Positions 1 to 7,607 of a stretch of 22,162 bases of DNA are shown here, piece after piece. Location: assembly GCA_002403105.1 (NCBI GenBank), contig DHHD01000063.1, positions 27,452 to 49,613 on the forward strand, given 5' to 3'. A program made the translations under genes and the position numbers. Numbering within the stretch: position 1 is the first letter of the stretch; every line of letters begins with the position of its first letter. The notes under the pieces were generated by a model. That model was not told where the DNA came from and made no database searches. It was given only the letters and a program-made list of their open reading frames with translations. The stretch comes from Anaerolineaceae bacterium UBA4781 (lineage in GTDB: Bacteria; Chloroflexota; Anaerolineae; Anaerolineales; Anaerolineaceae).

Positions 1-56
1 ATGCCCGCCATGCTCGCCAGCTCCTTGACTGAGTAGGATCTCTGTACAGGTTCCAT
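1..56 (-). CDS. MerR-family transcriptional regulator, N-terminus only (runs off the window)
   Basis: The leftward reading frame from ATG at 54-56 gives MEPVQRSYSVKELASMAG before the window ends. The stretch YSVKELASMAG is the start of a MerR-type winged helix-turn-helix, in which the first helix and turn of the DNA-binding domain follow almost directly after the start codon. Only 18 codons are visible, so effector domain and target are unknown. An in-frame ATG at 66-68 lies inside the proposed -10 box and is a less likely start. No Shine-Dalgarno precedes ATG 54-56, which fits a leaderless message from the promoter just upstream. The gene lies downstream of larC on the same strand, about 175 bases away. 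The family call rests on a short but characteristic motif. Confidence 0.6.
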   Translation of the reverse strand, partial: MEPVQRSYSVKELASMAG

Positions 57-63
57 AAGTAGA

Positions 64-94
64 ATCATAAACTATGACGTAAGGTTAATGTCAA
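64..94 (-). promoter_or_regulatory. Promoter with 19-bp spacer upstream of the MerR-family gene
   Basis: On the minus strand TTGACA (89-94) is followed after exactly 19 bases by TATGAT (64-69), which is one mismatch from TATAAT. A 19-bp spacer is the hallmark of promoters activated by MerR-family proteins, which untwist the DNA between the two boxes. The expected start of transcription, near base 57, almost coincides with the proposed ATG at 54-56. Boxes and spacing are seen directly; autoregulation is inferred. Confidence 0.5.
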
Positions 95-230
95 GAGGGA
101 AAATTCTTATAGTAGAACCGGCGCATTAATGAAAGCATATCACAAAACTGATTGGTAGAGAAAGCCAACAATTTGAATATTTTTCTGTTTAAGAAATCTC
201 AAGAATATTAATTTAAACGCACCAGGTCTT

Positions 231-1553
231 TCAATCTTTCTTTCTATTTATTAATAATGTAGCTTGATAGACTGTTTCAAAGGAAACATTATGCTCTTTT
301 GCACAATGTTCAACATCATCATACTCAGGTTTTATTTTAACAAGCCCATATCCTGTAGAGGTTTTAATACGAATATCCCCGAATGGAGTATTCTTTGATG
401 TGATATCAGATTCTAATACGTAGCGGCTGAAATTCGATTGTCTGACACCTATTGTAGATGTATGTTTGAGCATCAACACCGCCATTTCAGAGGCACGCTC
501 CAAACTGCACAAACAAACCAACATCTGCGCTGGGCGATTCTTTTTCATTTGAATTGGAATAATGAATACGTCCCGTGCGCATGCATCCAGTAAAATTTGC
601 ATCGTAAAACCAATAGCCTCGGGGGTCATATCATCGAGATTACAACTTAATTCTGCAACCTGCTCGTCAGGGGTACTATTAGCGGTACAATCTCCTAAAA
701 ATGCACGTACACAATTGGCAGCTTTAAAATTTTTCTTCCCCATACCATACGCTACCGCATTCACCTGCATAACAGGCATATTAGAGAAACTACTGGCAAA
801 ATGTCTTATCAGTGCAGCCCCTGTAGGTGTGCACAGTTCTCCCTGTATACTCCCAGAATAGATGGGAATCCCCTGTAATATATAAGCAGTAGCCGGCGCA
901 GGCACAGGTAATACACCATGAGAAGTTCTTACCTGACCGTTCCCGACACAGATAGGGGAAACAATGATCTGTTCTGGAGTAAGCAATTCCATCAGTACGC
1001 AAACACCAATAATATCAACCACAGCATCCAGAGTTCCCACTTCGTGAAAATGGATATCACTCATCGGAACACCATGTACATGAGATTCTGCCGAAGCGAT
1101 CAATTCGTAGACAGCCAATGCATGAGATTTTACGGAATTAGACACAGAAAGTTCCTTTATGAGTTCTGTTATCTTCTTCATTGTGGAAAAACCATGGTCA
1201 TGGTAATGTTCATGCTCATAATCACTTGAATGTGTATGATCATGAGCGTGTTCATAGCAAAATTCATGTTCATGATGATCAGTATGAATATTTAGACCAT
1301 CATATTCATGCTGGTTATCGTTAGCCCTAGAAATTAACCCACTTTCCTCTTCAACTCCATAAATTTCAACCAAAATACTTGTGCCTTTAATTCCGCACTT
1401 ATCAACAATACTACGTTTAACACTAACTCCTGGAATACCAAGAGAATTCATTGTTTGTAGAAATTGATCAGGGTGCGGGTATAGTTCCAGTAATGCAGCC
1501 ATCAACATATCACCTGCTGCACCCATATTGCATTCAAGATATAGTGTCCTCAT
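231..1553 (-). CDS. larC: LarC, nickel insertion enzyme for the nickel-pincer cofactor
   Basis: LarC is the CTP-dependent cyclometallase that inserts nickel into pyridinium-3,5-bisthiocarboxylic acid mononucleotide, the last step to the NPN cofactor of LarA-type enzymes. The 440-residue product starts with the family motif around GAAGDM (residues 11-16). It carries a histidine-rich stretch at about 82-120 (13 His in 39 residues), a probable nickel-holding segment, and in the C-terminal half shows NLDDMTPEAIGFTMQ and IQMKKNRPAQM, typical of the LarC2 domain. It is one uninterrupted frame, whereas in Lactobacillus plantarum LarC1 and LarC2 are joined by programmed frameshifting. The start ATG overlaps the larB stop (ATGA), with AAGG upstream. 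It is the last gene of larE-larB-larC. Confidence 0.95.
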   Translation of the reverse strand: MRTLYLECNMGAAGDMLMAALLELYPHPDQFLQTMNSLGIPGVSVKRSIVDKCGIKGTSILVEIYGVEEESGLISRANDNQHEYDGLNIHTDHHEHEFCYEHAHDHTHSSDYEHEHYHDHGFSTMKKITELIKELSVSNSVKSHALAVYELIASAESHVHGVPMSDIHFHEVGTLDAVVDIIGVCVLMELLTPEQIIVSPICVGNGQVRTSHGVLPVPAPATAYILQGIPIYSGSIQGELCTPTGAALIRHFASSFSNMPVMQVNAVAYGMGKKNFKAANCVRAFLGDCTANSTPDEQVAELSCNLDDMTPEAIGFTMQILLDACARDVFIIPIQMKKNRPAQMLVCLCSLERASEMAVLMLKHTSTIGVRQSNFSRYVLESDITSKNTPFGDIRIKTSTGYGLVKIKPEYDDVEHCAKEHNVSFETVYQATLLINRKKD

Positions 1554-2308
1554 TGTATACCTTCCATCTGATTGATCATATTCGCAAGATACCCAGCTCC
1601 AAAACCATTATCAATGTTCACCACACTAACCCCGCTAGCGCAAGAGTTTAGCATAGATAACAATGCAGCCACTCCACCAAAACTAGCACCATAGCCCACG
1701 CTAGTTGGTACTGCAATCACCGGGCAATCAACCAGTCCACCAATTACGCTCGCAAGAGCACCCTCCATCCCGGCAACAGCCACAACAACGCGGCAGTTCA
1801 TTAATACCTCAAGTTTTGTTAATAAACGATGAATTCCCGATACTCCGACATCGTACAATCGGGTCACTTTACTGCCAAGCGTTTCTGCTGTAAGAGCCGC
1901 TTCTTCACACACAGAAATATCGCTTGTGCCACCTGATGCCACAATAACCGAACCGACCTGCACTTTTGTGGTATCGCGTGCCGCAATTGCCAATTTTGGA
2001 ACAGGATAATATTTGATTGGAATAAGCTCATTCAATGAATCCGCTGTTTGCGATGATAACCTTGTGATGAGTATGTTTGTAGCATTGTCCCGTTCCAAAG
2101 TTTTAACAATTCCTGCAATTTGTTCACTTGTTTTATTCTGTCCAAAAATCACTTCGTAAGTACCCTGCCGTATAGCACGATGGTGATCAACCTTTGCATA
2201 TCCAAGATCCTCAAATGGTTGAAGTTTCAATCTCAATAGTGCTTCTTCTGGTTTAACAGAACCTGTCTGGACTTCATGTAACAATGTTAATACTTCAGTT
2301 TTGTTCAT
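1550..2308 (-). CDS. larB: LarB, pyridinium-3,5-biscarboxylic acid mononucleotide synthase
   Basis: LarB carboxylates the pyridinium ring of nicotinic acid adenine dinucleotide and hydrolyses its phosphoanhydride, the first step to the nickel-pincer cofactor. The N-terminal part has the LarB signature KVDHHRAIRQGTYEVIFG. The C-terminal half is PurE-like (AIR carboxylase fold), with SGGTSDISVCEEA, YDVGVSGIHRLL and NIDNGFGAGYLA. I chose ATG at 2306-2308 (252 residues) because AAGAG lies at normal distance in front of it; the GTG two codons earlier (2312-2314) overlaps the larE stop and directly abuts that site. Tight overlaps on both sides indicate translational coupling with larE and larC. Confidence 0.93.
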   Translation of the reverse strand: MNKTEVLTLLHEVQTGSVKPEEALLRLKLQPFEDLGYAKVDHHRAIRQGTYEVIFGQNKTSEQIAGIVKTLERDNATNILITRLSSQTADSLNELIPIKYYPVPKLAIAARDTTKVQVGSVIVASGGTSDISVCEEAALTAETLGSKVTRLYDVGVSGIHRLLTKLEVLMNCRVVVAVAGMEGALASVIGGLVDCPVIAVPTSVGYGASFGGVAALLSMLNSCASGVSVVNIDNGFGAGYLANMINQMEGIQ

Positions 2309-2310
2309 AT

Positions 2311-3069
2311 TCACTCTTTTGGCTGATTTCTACAATGTAAATCAATGAATATTTCATTGAAATATTGGGAAAGATGATTTAGTATATCAAGTCGCATAGC
2401 ACATACTTGGTCGAATTGAGTTTCCAGCAATTGTATTTTTGCACCCTCGTGGAACACCCTTACACGAAAATCACTGAATCCTAATCCAGATAGATAATTT
2501 TCTGCTTGTTCCACTTTTTGTAACGTTTCGTACTTAATTGGTGTTCCAATTGGTATACGAGTTGCCAGGCATGCATTTGCAGGTTTGTTCCACGTAGAAA
2601 GTCCAATTTGACGGGAAGCCTCCCTTATTTGCGATTTCGAAAGACCACACTCTCGCAATGGAGAACGTACTCCTAATTCACGTAAAGCCTGCATGCCAGG
2701 TCTATCATTAATATCATCCGATGCATTCGTACCATCGATGATCATCTCACAACCAACAGCATAAGCAGCAGATTTGATAATTTTAAAAATTGAATGCTTA
2801 CAGTGGTAGCAGCGGTCGTTCTTATTATGAACAATATTTGGTAAGCTCAATACATCAAATTGTAGAGTTTTTAGTGGGACCCCTATAACATCAGCCAAGT
2901 ATTGTGCGTTATCAATCTCAATCTGCGTTTGGAATGGTGTTTTAACATAGTATGGATAAATATCACATCCACTCTGCTTGCCTACAGAAAGTAGAAATGC
3001 GGAATCGGCACCGCCGGAAAATGCGAGCGCTACCCTGTTTCTCTTTTGAAAAAAATCTTGAATCATCAT
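2311..3069 (-). CDS. larE: LarE, sulfur insertase for the nickel-pincer cofactor
   Basis: LarE is an ATP-dependent (PP-loop) sulfur transferase that adenylates the two carboxylates of the LarB product and converts them to thiocarboxylates. The PP-loop SGGADS is at residues 18-23, CYHC at 87-90, and the conserved cysteine is C167 in NACLATR, corresponding to the sacrificial sulfur-donor cysteine of the L. plantarum enzyme. The length of 252 residues is normal. Two ATG codons stand in tandem at the start, with only a weak GGGA site. The gene is 121 bases downstream of the yhcH-family gene, so lar may have its own promoter; a 14-bp palindrome lies in that gap. Confidence 0.93.
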   Translation of the reverse strand: MMIQDFFQKRNRVALAFSGGADSAFLLSVGKQSGCDIYPYYVKTPFQTQIEIDNAQYLADVIGVPLKTLQFDVLSLPNIVHNKNDRCYHCKHSIFKIIKSAAYAVGCEMIIDGTNASDDINDRPGMQALRELGVRSPLRECGLSKSQIREASRQIGLSTWNKPANACLATRIPIGTPIKYETLQKVEQAENYLSGLGFSDFRVRVFHEGAKIQLLETQFDQVCAMRLDILNHLSQYFNEIFIDLHCRNQPKE

Positions 3070-3078
3070 TATTTTCCC

Positions 3079-3106
3079 AAAATATCAGATTGAAATTTCA
3101 ATACAA
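3079..3106 (-). promoter_or_regulatory. Possible larE promoter with a perfect 14-bp palindrome
   Basis: The gap between the yhcH-family stop and larE contains ATTGAAATTTCAAT (3089-3102), which is its own reverse complement. On the minus strand a loose -35 (TTGTAT, 3101-3106) and -10 (TATTTT, 3079-3084) lie 16 bases apart with the palindrome between them, as expected for a repressor site. The sequence is AT-rich and both boxes are poor, so this may be chance. Confidence 0.25.
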
Positions 3107-3190
3107 ATGCGGTTTTATCTCATAATAACCACAAGCTCGTTTTTTCAAAACATTTGCCAGCCATATCCTGAATCCACCTATACAACCATC

Positions 3191-3655
3191 TTAGCCAAAA
3201 GGGACCTTGATTACTCCTTTTTTAACAAGTACAGGCTCTTTTCCGCCAGCCAATTGAGGAGCATGTGCATCAGTCGGAAACAGGACCAGAAAATCTTTCT
3301 TTTTTAATTTTATAAAATCTATCTTTTCAGCAACGATTTTCGCAGTCCATACGTCATTCATCTCATCATATTCCGATTTATTCTGGATTTGACCAGCAGA
3401 TAACACTCCAATTGTTTCTTCGCCTTCAAAAACAATCTGAATATCAATAAACTTTTTATGTCCTTCAACTTGTACTATATTTTCAAATGACTGCGTTTCA
3501 TACTCAGAAAAGATCAGTTTGCTTCCATCTTCCAGCATATATTTTCCTTCTTCAAGGGAAGAAAAATCTATTTTTTCAACTGATGCCAATGCATTCTTTA
3601 TACATTCTGGCAGCTCAAGCATCTCAAGAGGATAATCAAGTGATTTTTTTATCAT
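3191..3655 (-). CDS. YhcH/YjgK/YiaL (EbgC, DUF386) family protein, NanQ-like anomerase candidate
   Basis: The 154-residue protein has the cupin-like family marks: GHKKFIDIQIVFEGEE in the middle, FPTDAHAPQL, and VKKGVIKVP at the end; His and Glu residues of these motifs form the metal site in the family. Escherichia coli NanQ (YhcH) of this family interconverts anomers of N-acetylneuraminic acid after release, and other members sit in sugar-acid pathways (YiaL). Here the gene follows a sialidase-like hydrolase by three bases, in an operon with a pyruvate aldolase, so conversion of the released ulosonic acid to the anomer or open form used by the aldolase is the natural inference. The start has only a weak GGATAG in front, suggesting coupling to the upstream gene. 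Confidence 0.85.
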   Translation of the reverse strand: MIKKSLDYPLEMLELPECIKNALASVEKIDFSSLEEGKYMLEDGSKLIFSEYETQSFENIVQVEGHKKFIDIQIVFEGEETIGVLSAGQIQNKSEYDEMNDVWTAKIVAEKIDFIKLKKKDFLVLFPTDAHAPQLAGGKEPVLVKKGVIKVPFG

Positions 3656-3658
3656 GTT

Positions 3659-4783
3659 CTATCCAGTATTTGTTAAAAATTTCTGGCCTGTGAAAGTATT
3701 TGGGATATTAAATTGTGTGAAGCGTATCTCTGTGCGATTTGCCGTATACGCAATGGATATTTGTTTTTCAGCGCTTTGTATCACTGCGGGGTAGCTATAT
3801 TCACCGGGTGTGTTTTCAACATCTTCGACCAGATACCAGGTTTCCCCTTCATCATTCGATAGTAATACACTCAGTGGGCTACGTGGTCCCCAGATAGGAA
3901 ATCCACGTGATGATAGTACGTCTGAATAATTTGGATCTAGAATGGTTAAGATCTGTCTCGCATCAGCCTCGCACAATTCTTGAACATTGATTTCAGCGGG
4001 TCGATCTTCTGGAGCTACGATAATTTTTCCATCTCTTCCAAGACTGGAAGGATTGCATACCAAAGCAACCACTCCCCCTTCCAATTTGACCATATCAATT
4101 CCGCTGTTATTGTTTGGTATTGCAGTTGCTTCAGGTTTTTCCCATATGATGCCATCGTCAGTAGAATGTGTCTGGTAGATCACGCCTTCCCACGTGCGCA
4201 TAAAAGCCATCAATTCCCCGTTTTCCTTTTGAATGATAGTTGGCTGATGCAAACGAGCATTGGTTGTGGGGCAGTTGATGATCTCCCATTTTTCTTCATT
4301 TTTTCGCAAGCGTAAAAAGACTGCCTGCCAGTTCTCTTCATATTCACATGGTAATATCCAGGTACCTGCTTTTGTACGGATCGGCTTATTTTTGCCGAGA
4401 ATTCCCTCAAGCTCAATGAAAAGTTCAAGATCTGACCATGATAATCCATTATCGTAGGAACGTTTTACAAATAATCTTGTCCCTCCTTGACACCATTTCC
4501 CATAATTAACAGGAACAAGCAGCCATATACCCGCATCCGGCCCGATGAACAGCCTCGGATTACCAGCCGCTCTATCGATCACATTCACAGTTACACATGC
4601 TGGTGACCATATCTGCTCACTCTTTTTTTTGCGACTGGTCAGTATCACCGAATTTTTTGAACCCTCTTCATCTCCTGCGAACCAAGCAGCCAGAAGATCT
4701 CCGTTCGCCATCTCACATAATGCTACTGAGTGGCAAGATTTGAACTCGGTATTACTTTTAAAGATTCGTGTGTGTTTCATCAT
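3659..4783 (-). CDS. Cytoplasmic sialidase-like glycosidase (BNR_2 six-bladed beta-propeller)
   Basis: The 374-residue protein contains three Asp-box repeats: SYDNGLSW (109-116), STDDGIIW (207-214) and SNDEGETW (309-316). It ends with a GEYSYPAV (327-334) and YTANRTEIRF segment typical of sialidase-like BNR_2 propellers. Sialidase families such as GH33 cleave alpha-ketosidic bonds of 2-keto-3-deoxy sugars, and related enzymes act on Kdn and on the ulosonic acids of pectin. There is no signal peptide, so it acts on imported substrate. The usual N-terminal FRIP arginine is not visible: the equivalent region reads FKSCHSVAL. True Neu5Ac hydrolysis is therefore doubtful and another ulosonic acid is likely. 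The start overlaps the kdsB stop (ATGA), showing translational coupling; a second ATG follows immediately. Fold is sure, substrate is inference. Confidence 0.8.
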   Translation of the reverse strand: MMKHTRIFKSNTEFKSCHSVALCEMANGDLLAAWFAGDEEGSKNSVILTSRKKKSEQIWSPACVTVNVIDRAAGNPRLFIGPDAGIWLLVPVNYGKWCQGGTRLFVKRSYDNGLSWSDLELFIELEGILGKNKPIRTKAGTWILPCEYEENWQAVFLRLRKNEEKWEIINCPTTNARLHQPTIIQKENGELMAFMRTWEGVIYQTHSTDDGIIWEKPEATAIPNNNSGIDMVKLEGGVVALVCNPSSLGRDGKIIVAPEDRPAEINVQELCEADARQILTILDPNYSDVLSSRGFPIWGPRSPLSVLLSNDEGETWYLVEDVENTPGEYSYPAVIQSAEKQISIAYTANRTEIRFTQFNIPNTFTGQKFLTNTG

Positions 4784-5517
4784 GCAGCTCGTTGTTTCAT
4801 GATTTCCCGTACACGATCCAGATCCGCTTGTGTATCAACGCTGAGACCCTCATAAGGAACCGTTACTTCCACAACCTTCATTCGTATCCCATTCTCAAGA
4901 ATACGTAATTGTTCCAAAGACTCAGTTATTTCTAATGGCGTTTGCGGCATTTTGACATACTGCATTAAGAAATCTTTCTTGTAAACATATACACCGATAT
5001 GTTCATATGTCTTATACACTTCTTTATTGCGAGGATAGGGGATTGGTGCTCTAGAAAAAAGTAATGCATTTCCATGCAGGTCAAACACTGTTTTTACCAC
5101 ATGCGGATTATGGATATCTTCCTCGGAAAGGATTGGACGGCACAAAGTACATGTTTTTAGATCCTTGTCATCCAACATGGGCTGGATCGCTTCATCGATC
5201 ATTCTTGGATCAATAAGAGGTTCGTCCCCTTGAATATTCACAACAATATCTGCCTCGATATTCCTTGCAACCTCAGCGATGCGATCTGTTCCATTTTTAT
5301 GATCGATGGAAGTCATTTGGGCTTTTCCACCAAAATTTCTTACTGCTTCCACAATTCGTTCGTCATCTGTCGCTACAATCACTTCATTTAATAGTTTTGA
5401 CAATTTTACACGTTCATATACATGCTGGATCATTGGTTTTCCACAAATATCTTTTAATGGTTTCCCTTCGAGACGCGATGACCCAAAGCGAGCAGGAATA
5501 ATACCTAAAACAAACAT
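4780..5517 (-). CDS. kdsB: KdsB-type 3-deoxy-manno-octulosonate cytidylyltransferase (CMP-Kdo synthetase)
   Basis: KdsB couples Kdo and CTP to CMP-Kdo plus pyrophosphate. The 245-residue sequence is full length and keeps all marks of the family: IIPARFGSSRLEGKPL at residues 6-21 (nucleotide loop), GTDR (76-79), NIQGDEPL (94-101), the LE..ESLEQLRILENG stretch near 196-211, and SVDT (226-229) before the C-terminal helix. An AGGAG site precedes the ATG and the upstream gene stops eight bases away. The setting is odd: its neighbours are an importer, a hydrolase, an anomerase and an aldolase rather than kdsA, kdsC or lipopolysaccharide genes. It may activate salvaged Kdo, use a related ulosonic acid, or serve a glycan that is first degraded. 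The family call is secure; the exact sugar is not. Confidence 0.9.
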   Translation of the reverse strand: MFVLGIIPARFGSSRLEGKPLKDICGKPMIQHVYERVKLSKLLNEVIVATDDERIVEAVRNFGGKAQMTSIDHKNGTDRIAEVARNIEADIVVNIQGDEPLIDPRMIDEAIQPMLDDKDLKTCTLCRPILSEEDIHNPHVVKTVFDLHGNALLFSRAPIPYPRNKEVYKTYEHIGVYVYKKDFLMQYVKMPQTPLEITESLEQLRILENGIRMKVVEVTVPYEGLSVDTQADLDRVREIMKQRAA

Positions 5518-5525
5518 TTTCTCTC

Positions 5526-6737
5526 CTATAAATATGATCGTCCAATTTTTATCATTTTTTCTCGATCGAATGGATGAATTTCATCCACGATCCAATCACG
5601 CATTAGTTGCCCTTCTTCTGATTGTTGTGGATGATTGATAAAATCCAATTCAATCTTTAGTTCCTTCGCAACATGCCAGGCAATAACAGGCCATATGACA
5701 CCAATATCTCCCACCACAGGAATGCTTGTTTCCAACCTGGCAAAACCCGACATTTCCATCCTGAATGGTATTCCCGTCAATTTCGTTTTGGGTAAGCCCT
5801 TGTCAATCGCATTTTGCACGGAGGAATCCTGCCTTTGCATATCCCATGCTCGTTTGAGATTGGGGTCAAGATCAATACGTATAAGAGTTTTATTCTTCAA
5901 ACTGAATATTTTATAGCCATCCCAATTTCCCCAAACCCCATGCCCAGTATATGTTTCGAAAGGACCATCATGAATTTCCTGGGTAAGCGCAACTGCCGAT
6001 TCGATCAGCACATCCGCGCTCCCTAACATTTGAGCCATTTTCATACATCGTTCAGTGATAGAAATGCTATCCCCGATGCACAAACCAACACCACCCCCTC
6101 CTATCAATTGAGGAACACTGACGAGTACAGGCAGTTCCTTTCTAGCTCCGACACCGATCATCGTGCGAGGGTCAGCGCCCCAACCAGCTGCTGTTTCAAA
6201 GGGCAAACCATAAGCTTTAGCAACGCCCAGGATCTCTTTTGCGATGTGTTCAGAACGCAGTCCCATGGGGTAACCCATATTCCCCGCTGCTTTGATGATC
6301 ACGTTCCCCTCCAATTGATTGCCGCGTTGCATCAGATCATGGTCAATGTTCATTTCTTGATCGATCATACCCAGCCATTCTTGAGGGAGCTGAGTAATCT
6401 CAAAGAAATCTCCTTTAGGCAGTAAATTTCCACTAATTCCGAGTTTGATACCGTTTACTCGCTTTACTTTATCTAAAACACCGGCAAGTTCGTGTGAAAT
6501 GACCGCTGAACTGGTCGATATTCCATCTACCACCCCCTTATCCATCAATTCAGCCATCAGAGTGGTTACTCCCTCATGCAAATTCGGCCCACTGCCAAGT
6601 ATTACAGCAACTTTTCTTCCTTTTTCTTTTGCTTCAACAATTTTATTAATAGATTGTTGAACGAAGTTTATGGTTTCTGGGTTTAATTGAGCTTCATAAC
6701 TTTCAATTTTCTTCTCAGTCATTCCAAATAATGGCAT
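5526..6737 (-). CDS. Unrecognised conserved protein, 403 residues, possible deoxyhypusine-synthase-like nucleotide-binding fold
   Basis: I do not recognise this family with certainty. The protein is soluble, without signal peptide or membrane segments. After an N-terminal helix it has VAVILGSGPNLHEGVTTLM (residues 43-61) and VVDGISTSSAVISHELAG (69-86). This pattern recalls deoxyhypusine-synthase-like Rossmann domains, including the C-terminal part of LOR/SDH-type enzymes. Glycine-rich motifs follow (AAGWGADPRTMIG, LIGGGGVGLCIGD), then a Trp-rich TGHGVWGNWDGYKIF. It has none of the LarA motifs, so it is not the missing client of the lar genes. Its place between the permease malG and kdsB, with its own AGGAG site, ties it to ulosonic-acid or sugar handling. 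A role as an NAD-dependent enzyme is possible but unproven. Confidence 0.75.
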   Translation of the reverse strand: MPLFGMTEKKIESYEAQLNPETINFVQQSINKIVEAKEKGRKVAVILGSGPNLHEGVTTLMAELMDKGVVDGISTSSAVISHELAGVLDKVKRVNGIKLGISGNLLPKGDFFEITQLPQEWLGMIDQEMNIDHDLMQRGNQLEGNVIIKAAGNMGYPMGLRSEHIAKEILGVAKAYGLPFETAAGWGADPRTMIGVGARKELPVLVSVPQLIGGGGVGLCIGDSISITERCMKMAQMLGSADVLIESAVALTQEIHDGPFETYTGHGVWGNWDGYKIFSLKNKTLIRIDLDPNLKRAWDMQRQDSSVQNAIDKGLPKTKLTGIPFRMEMSGFARLETSIPVVGDIGVIWPVIAWHVAKELKIELDFINHPQQSEEGQLMRDWIVDEIHPFDREKMIKIGRSYL

Positions 6738-6767
6738 TTGCTACTCTCCTAGAAATGGTCTTGAAAA

Positions 6768-7607
6768 TTATTTCAGTCCAGTGGTCGCAATTCCCTGGAC
6801 AAAATAACGCTGTAAGAAAACAAAAAGCAGAACAGGAAGAATAATCGATAGTAAAGCAGCCGCCATTACAACGCCATAAGGTGGTTGATTTGAAAGCCCT
6901 GTCTCTACCTGAAAAATATTCACTGATAAACCCACTGGCAATGTTTTTACTGCATCATTACTACTTGCAATAAGTGGCCATAAAAGATTATTCCAGCTTT
7001 TGACTGCCGTGAATATCACTGACGTGATAATAGCTGGTTTTGTCAGTGGCAAAATCACCTTGAAGAAAACTCCCCAACTTGAGCATCCGTCCAGAACAGC
7101 CGCTTCTTCCAGATCGGGGGGTAATTGTTGGATAAATTGTCGAAATAAAAATATACTTACTCCGCTGGTAGTCATAGGTAGAATCAATCCCAGATATGTG
7201 TTTTTTAATCCCATTTTTGATATCAATAAATAAAGTTGAGGAGTATAAGCAAAGAAAGGAATCATGATGGTTAGCATCACTAAAGAAAAAAGTATGTTTT
7301 TTCCACGCATTTTTAGGCGGGCAAAGGCATACCCTGCCGGTAAACTGATCATTAAAGTTATTAAAACTGTTCCGATTGTGACAATGAGACTGTTCATTGT
7401 CCACTTCAAGTAAGGAAATTGTTGCAGCACATATTGATAGTTCTCAAGTGTGAATGTTCGTGGAATCCATTCCCATGTTTTGGAAAGCACTTGCCCTTGT
7501 GGCTTCAATGATGTTGATACCAAAACAATGATCGGAATTAAATAATATGCCGTCACAAGAAACAGCAACAAATATGTAAAGAATAAAGAAGTTTTTTTCT
7601 TTGTCAT
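6768..7607 (-). CDS. ABC sugar importer permease, MalG-type
   Basis: The 279-residue inner-membrane protein has about six hydrophobic segments, the first at residues 9-31. The cytoplasmic EAA loop that docks on the ATPase is at about 164-191 (DLEEAAVLDGCSSWGVFF, then PLTKP). Length and sequence fit the carbohydrate-uptake-1 (CUT1) MalG/LacG group. The start overlaps the preceding permease stop by four bases (ATGA), so the two subunits are made together. No ATPase gene is present in the window. The substrate cannot be read from the sequence; context points to a glycoside or oligosaccharide bearing a sugar acid. Confidence 0.93.
   Translation of the reverse strand: MTKKKTSLFFTYLLLFLVTAYYLIPIIVLVSTSLKPQGQVLSKTWEWIPRTFTLENYQYVLQQFPYLKWTMNSLIVTIGTVLITLMISLPAGYAFARLKMRGKNILFSLVMLTIMIPFFAYTPQLYLLISKMGLKNTYLGLILPMTTSGVSIFLFRQFIQQLPPDLEEAAVLDGCSSWGVFFKVILPLTKPAIITSVIFTAVKSWNNLLWPLIASSNDAVKTLPVGLSVNIFQVETGLSNQPPYGVVMAAALLSIILPVLLFVFLQRYFVQGIATTGLK

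Noticed and set aside
9..26. Separate gene start with AAGGAG (21-26) and ATG (9-11)
   Set aside because: The spacing is good, but this stretch codes for VKELASM inside the MerR-type helix-turn-helix read from ATG 54-56, so the ribosome-site likeness is probably coincidental.
562..1229. Rightward frames opposite larC
   Set aside because: They are shadows of larC codon structure, without ribosome sites or protein-like features.
5526..6737. LarA homologue as client of the lar genes
   Set aside because: None of the LarA motifs or its histidine/lysine active-site pattern is visible, and the glycine-rich motifs point to a different fold.
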